Positions 60,701-64,000 of a stretch of DNA of 64,000 nt are shown here, piece after piece; positions within the stretch are counted from its first letter, which is position 1, and the number at the start of each line of letters is the position of its first letter. Position numbers and translations under genes: made by a program. This DNA is from Tubiluchus corallicola. Its lineage: Eukaryota > Priapulida > Priapulimorpha > Priapulimorphida > Tubiluchidae. The stretch is taken from positions 15,001 to 79,000 of the forward strand of contig JAQGDQ010000399.1 of assembly GCA_030141605.1 (NCBI GenBank), given 5' to 3'. The notes under the pieces are model-generated. The model was not told where the DNA came from, did not search any database, and saw only the letters and a program-made list of their open reading frames with translations.

Positions 60701-63700
60701 TCACGTATTCCAATATTTCTTTGTGATTTGTGTCATGGTTGTTTATTAGCTTTCTGTGATTTATTAGTAGACGTTTGATTTAATTATCTAGTAATTTAGT
60801 GGGAGTGGTGGTGACTTTTTTATTTACACAATGATTGCAATTTGATACGAATGTTTGTCTCTTGGAAAGTATCCATTTAAGTTACTACACAGAAAATGTA
60901 AGATAAGCAACATTTGGCGATTATACATATTATGATATATTGTGTCTTGTATATGTGTGTGCATTTGTTTAAACTTTAGATTTAGCTTAAACTTCAGCAA
61001 CGATTAGCAAACTTCAGCAAGGCAGCAGTGATTAAACTTCATTTATTGGAAGTTAATGGCAACTGTTAGCTCATATGTAGCTTATGCATTAGAGCTGAAA
61101 CATATGATAGACGTACAATAATTGTTTGTATCAAATGTAGAAAAGGGCACTGTAGGACTGATAGCCTGTAGTTAATTATAATATGGTATTAATTTCACAG
61201 TGTTAGCTGGTGGTAGCAATTGGCAAGAGATGTGTCGTGCAGGAAAAAATAATTTTAATTGTCAAATATTAAGCAATTTGGTAACTATTGATAAATTTAA
61301 GCATGAGGTGTGATAAAATTACAAGGCACATGCGGAAGTTAACTTAGCAGAAAAATGAAGAAATATTTAAATTAAAATGAAATAATAGCTGATTCACTTG
61401 TTCTTAGGAGACAGACAGTTGTACTCATGGCAGAAAGTGAAGAAGTCTGGCATTAGAATCAACTTGCCCTCGTGGACAGACAGAGTTCTTTGGAAATCTT
61501 TTCCAGGCATTCATATAGTTTGCCGGTCCTATGGCTGTTCCACTGACATCATTTGCAGTGACCATTGTCCAGTATTCAGTACGTTTGACGTTGGCATCGC
61601 AGCTCAGTGTCTTGCTAAAACGCCAACCAACCACACAAACGTTGAAATCATCTTCGACAGTGTGTCTGCTGAAATTCGCACCATGACACATCAGAATTAC
61701 GTCATAGACTTCTTTTCTAGCTGTCTAGAGGAACAGGTTTCCAGCAAACCGAATGCTAATTTCATATCAGAGGTCACCGGATTCAGTTCACCCACATGGT
61801 CCTCTGCACTTCTGCCTACACTGATACCCATCAGTTCTGATGCAAGTTATTTGGAGGATCAGTTCATACTGCTGGCAGTGAAAGGTCTTGATTGCAACGA
61901 GTATTACGGGCATGCAGTCATAGCAATGAAGGACATGTTCAGTATAAATGCTCAACCGTTTGCTGCTTTTCTTACACACAATGGAGATCCGACTGGAAAG
62001 ATTCGTGGACGCATGCACGTCAAAACTACACAACCAGATGAAGGGTTTTATACAAAACGTGTCAATACCAAGACGTATGAACTAATTTCATTCGACGATC
62101 CCATAATCGAGAAGGGAGCATCAAGGTAGGAGGAAAAATGTCCCAACTTTTGAGTGATCTTTTGTGATTAGGAGTCTAGTCACATAGTAAATTATAATTT
62201 TTCACTGCACAAGTTGTATTTTTTAAATAATGAAAAGCAAATTTCCTGCTAGGTTATTAAACACATTTCTTTCACATATGTGCTGAAAGCTATAGTCACA
62301 TCCTGTGCTCTTCTGGTCACAAACATAAACTAACACACATTTTGGGTTTTTCAGTCACCTCATTTCAGTTGCTAGTACAGGTGATGTAGAATAAAAAAAG
62401 TATTCGAGTAATTACGCTTGCACTGTGCTTGTAATTATCCAACTTTTAAACTATTCTATCTTTACATATCGGCTAGTCGACTACACGCAATACAGCAGTC
62501 ACATTTGAGCAGGTGTCTTAGTTTGTTACCTTAACCGATGCCCAATATACAGCAAAATCATATTGTCAGTTTGGTTGTACCTGCGTTGGCATTAAGTTGA
62601 TCAACTTACAGCACCTTTTTCATCGAACGTCAGCATGCCATGCGAACCCTTTACTTCAATAAGCCAAAAGCCTTGTTCAGCGATCTATACAAAAATAATC
62701 AATTGTCGCTAAGCTTAAGGAAAACACAATTTTTAAATGATGCCCAGTTTCTAAATTCTAGTGCTGGAACATCTATTTAATTGCTGTTTATAATTCTTCT
62801 ATAGGTATGTCCAAATGACACAAGACGTGAAACATCAGTCAATGATACTGTCACCTAGTGAAGCTCAACCAACCTTACCTAGCCGGTCTTTGAGTGAGAT
62901 TGTCGAATTTTCTAGCCCGCGATTTGGCAATGTTTACGAACCGGTAGAAACAATAGATAATGTTTATGATGTGCCACTGACCAATGGTTGCGATAGGTAC
63001 TTGATCACTGATTGTTGAATAATAAAACTGCTTTAGTATAATTTTGTCTTTCCTGTTTAGTATAGTGTATCTGGACAACTGTGAGTAGTTTTAAATTTCA
63101 TTCATGCATTTCTTTCATACACCAAAGTAAGCTATATTTTGCTGATACTGTTTATCTTGTTTTGTTATAAAGTCAAAAAGGATAAACTAAGAAACATTTT
63201 AATATTTTTGAATACGTGTTATAAGCTTAATAATAAGTAAATTGGACTGCATGATCATCGAAACAGGCGTGAACTTCTGAAATATAGAATAGTTAGTAAG
63301 CGTTGATGATTGAATTTTGCCTGTTATTGAAGTTGGTGGACACCTCTGAACCTGTATAGCACGGAAGAAGTTACACACTTAGTTTGTTACAGTTAACTGG
63401 AAAATTTTGTAGATATGACTTCAAATTAAACTAGACCATTGGGTCATAATTCGCTTTGGTTGCTTTTTTGCTTTTCTAAATGATTAATGAATGTGCCAGT
63501 GTTAGGTACCTTGATTTTGATTTACATCTTAGATGAGCTTAATTTTTCATTTTTCAAGTCTACAGCTGTTCCAAATGGGGCACTTTCATGGATTTTGAAA
63601 ATGAATTCCTTCAAATTATGGAAATTGTGACTGTCACTCTAAAGAATGTTCAGTGAATAGTGATCCTGGCAATATTCTAACATTATAATTTATAATGAAG

Positions 63701-63932
63701 TATATTCTACAGGAAAAATGATTCTCTCTTAAACGTTTCTGTGGATCATGGTGATGCTCCTCCACCTATTCCTCAACGGAGCAGCTCCGTGAAGAGCGAG
63801 AAGACTACATCCATGTCCCTGTTTCAATCTGGAGAACTGGAAACGTTGTTCTCATCATCACCAGCAAGTCAACCTACCATTCCTACTCCATTGCAACTTT
63901 CTAAAATTCCTACTGGGTTTGTGTGCATCTAG
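57709..63932 (+). CDS. INPP5D/INPPL1-like: SHIP-type SH2 inositol polyphosphate 5-phosphatase, 5 exons
   Basis: Exons 57709-59502, 60530-60695, 61408-62125, 62805-62996 and 63713-63932 join in phase to give 1029 residues. The N-terminal SH2 domain (about 4-100) has GSFLVRTSE with the phosphotyrosine-binding Arg. The 5-phosphatase domain (about 403-715) shows IGTFNLAE, PHDIYVVGTQED, LAKPEHKHLISHI, KTGIANTLGNKGAVGISF, INAHLASG, FFGDLNYR, PSWTDRVLWKS and SDHCPVF. A SHIP C2 region (about 730-870) has FFSSCLEE and GKIRGRMHV. The tail holds two NVY motifs (Y937 EPV, Y947 DVP) and a proline motif APPPIPQRSS. By family it removes the 5-phosphate of PI(3,4,5)P3 at membranes, opposing PI3-kinase signalling. 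The tail is short, with no SAM domain. The start fits SHIP proteins, in which SH2 begins at once. Confidence 0.95.
59603..59724. repeat. (AATGT)n/(AATAT)n pentanucleotide microsatellite
   Basis: About 17 AATGT-type units are followed by AATAT units, one base apart in sequence, 100 bases after the donor of SHIP exon 1. Minus-strand open frames through it are artefacts. Confidence 0.95.
60696..61407. other. SHIP intron 2, nothing recognised
   Basis: AT-rich intronic sequence. SHIP introns 1, 3 and 4 are likewise without recognised features apart from the pentanucleotide repeat. Confidence 0.3.
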
Positions 63933-63963
63933 CATCTACGTTCTTTGCCATTTTCTTCTCAAG

Positions 63964-63969
63964 AATAAA
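63964..63969 (+). terminator. Candidate polyadenylation signal of the SHIP gene
   Basis: AATAAA lies 32 bases after the stop codon at 63930-63932, supporting 63713-63932 as the last coding exon. Confidence 0.6.
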
Positions 63970-64000
63970 TGCTTCAGTAGTGTTAAAATATTGTCATTGT

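Overview
This is an AT-rich nuclear window from an invertebrate animal. The evidence is spliced genes with GT-AG introns of 0.1-4 kb, animal-type Argonaute, SPT2 and SHIP genes, TTAGGG-like tracts, and dense non-autonomous DNA transposons, LINE fragments and minisatellites. I cannot name the phylum. The Argonaute is clearly animal AGO-clade but diverges from the strongly conserved vertebrate and insect miRNA Argonautes.

Layout. Positions 1-12.9 kb hold two minus-strand, single-coding-exon genes for secreted, low-complexity repeat proteins (2050-3360 and 6633-8135). They share a C-terminal domain of about 150 residues that I do not recognise. They sit among MITEs, a nested trinucleotide microsatellite and two minisatellites (41-bp and 20-bp units). 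Positions 12.96-16.75 kb hold two nearly identical copies of a CR1/Jockey-like LINE 3' end in inverted orientation. Positions 17.2-40.7 kb hold a 20-exon Argonaute gene on the plus strand (961 residues, slicer tetrad intact), with several hAT-like MITEs in its introns. Positions 45.5-56.4 kb hold a 7-exon SPT2/SPTY2D1 histone-chaperone gene on the minus strand, convergent to Argonaute. Positions 57.7-63.9 kb hold a SHIP-type SH2 inositol 5-phosphatase gene on the plus strand, divergent from SPT2 across about 1.26 kb. All three spliced models were built by hand: every exon junction keeps phase, and the total lengths are exact codon multiples.

The genes do not form one pathway: RNA silencing, H3-H4 handling in transcription, phosphoinositide signalling, and probably an extracellular structural or secretory product. 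The most noteworthy items are (1) the tandem pair of unrecognised secreted proteins, (2) a covarying RNA hairpin of fixed geometry found near the 3' ends of two otherwise different LINE tails, (3) a potential 1.1-kb LINE hairpin just upstream of, or inside, the Argonaute transcription unit, (4) a five-block nested microsatellite, and (5) hAT MITEs with perfect 8-bp target duplications in Argonaute introns. No rRNA, tRNA gene, CRISPR or viral gene was found.
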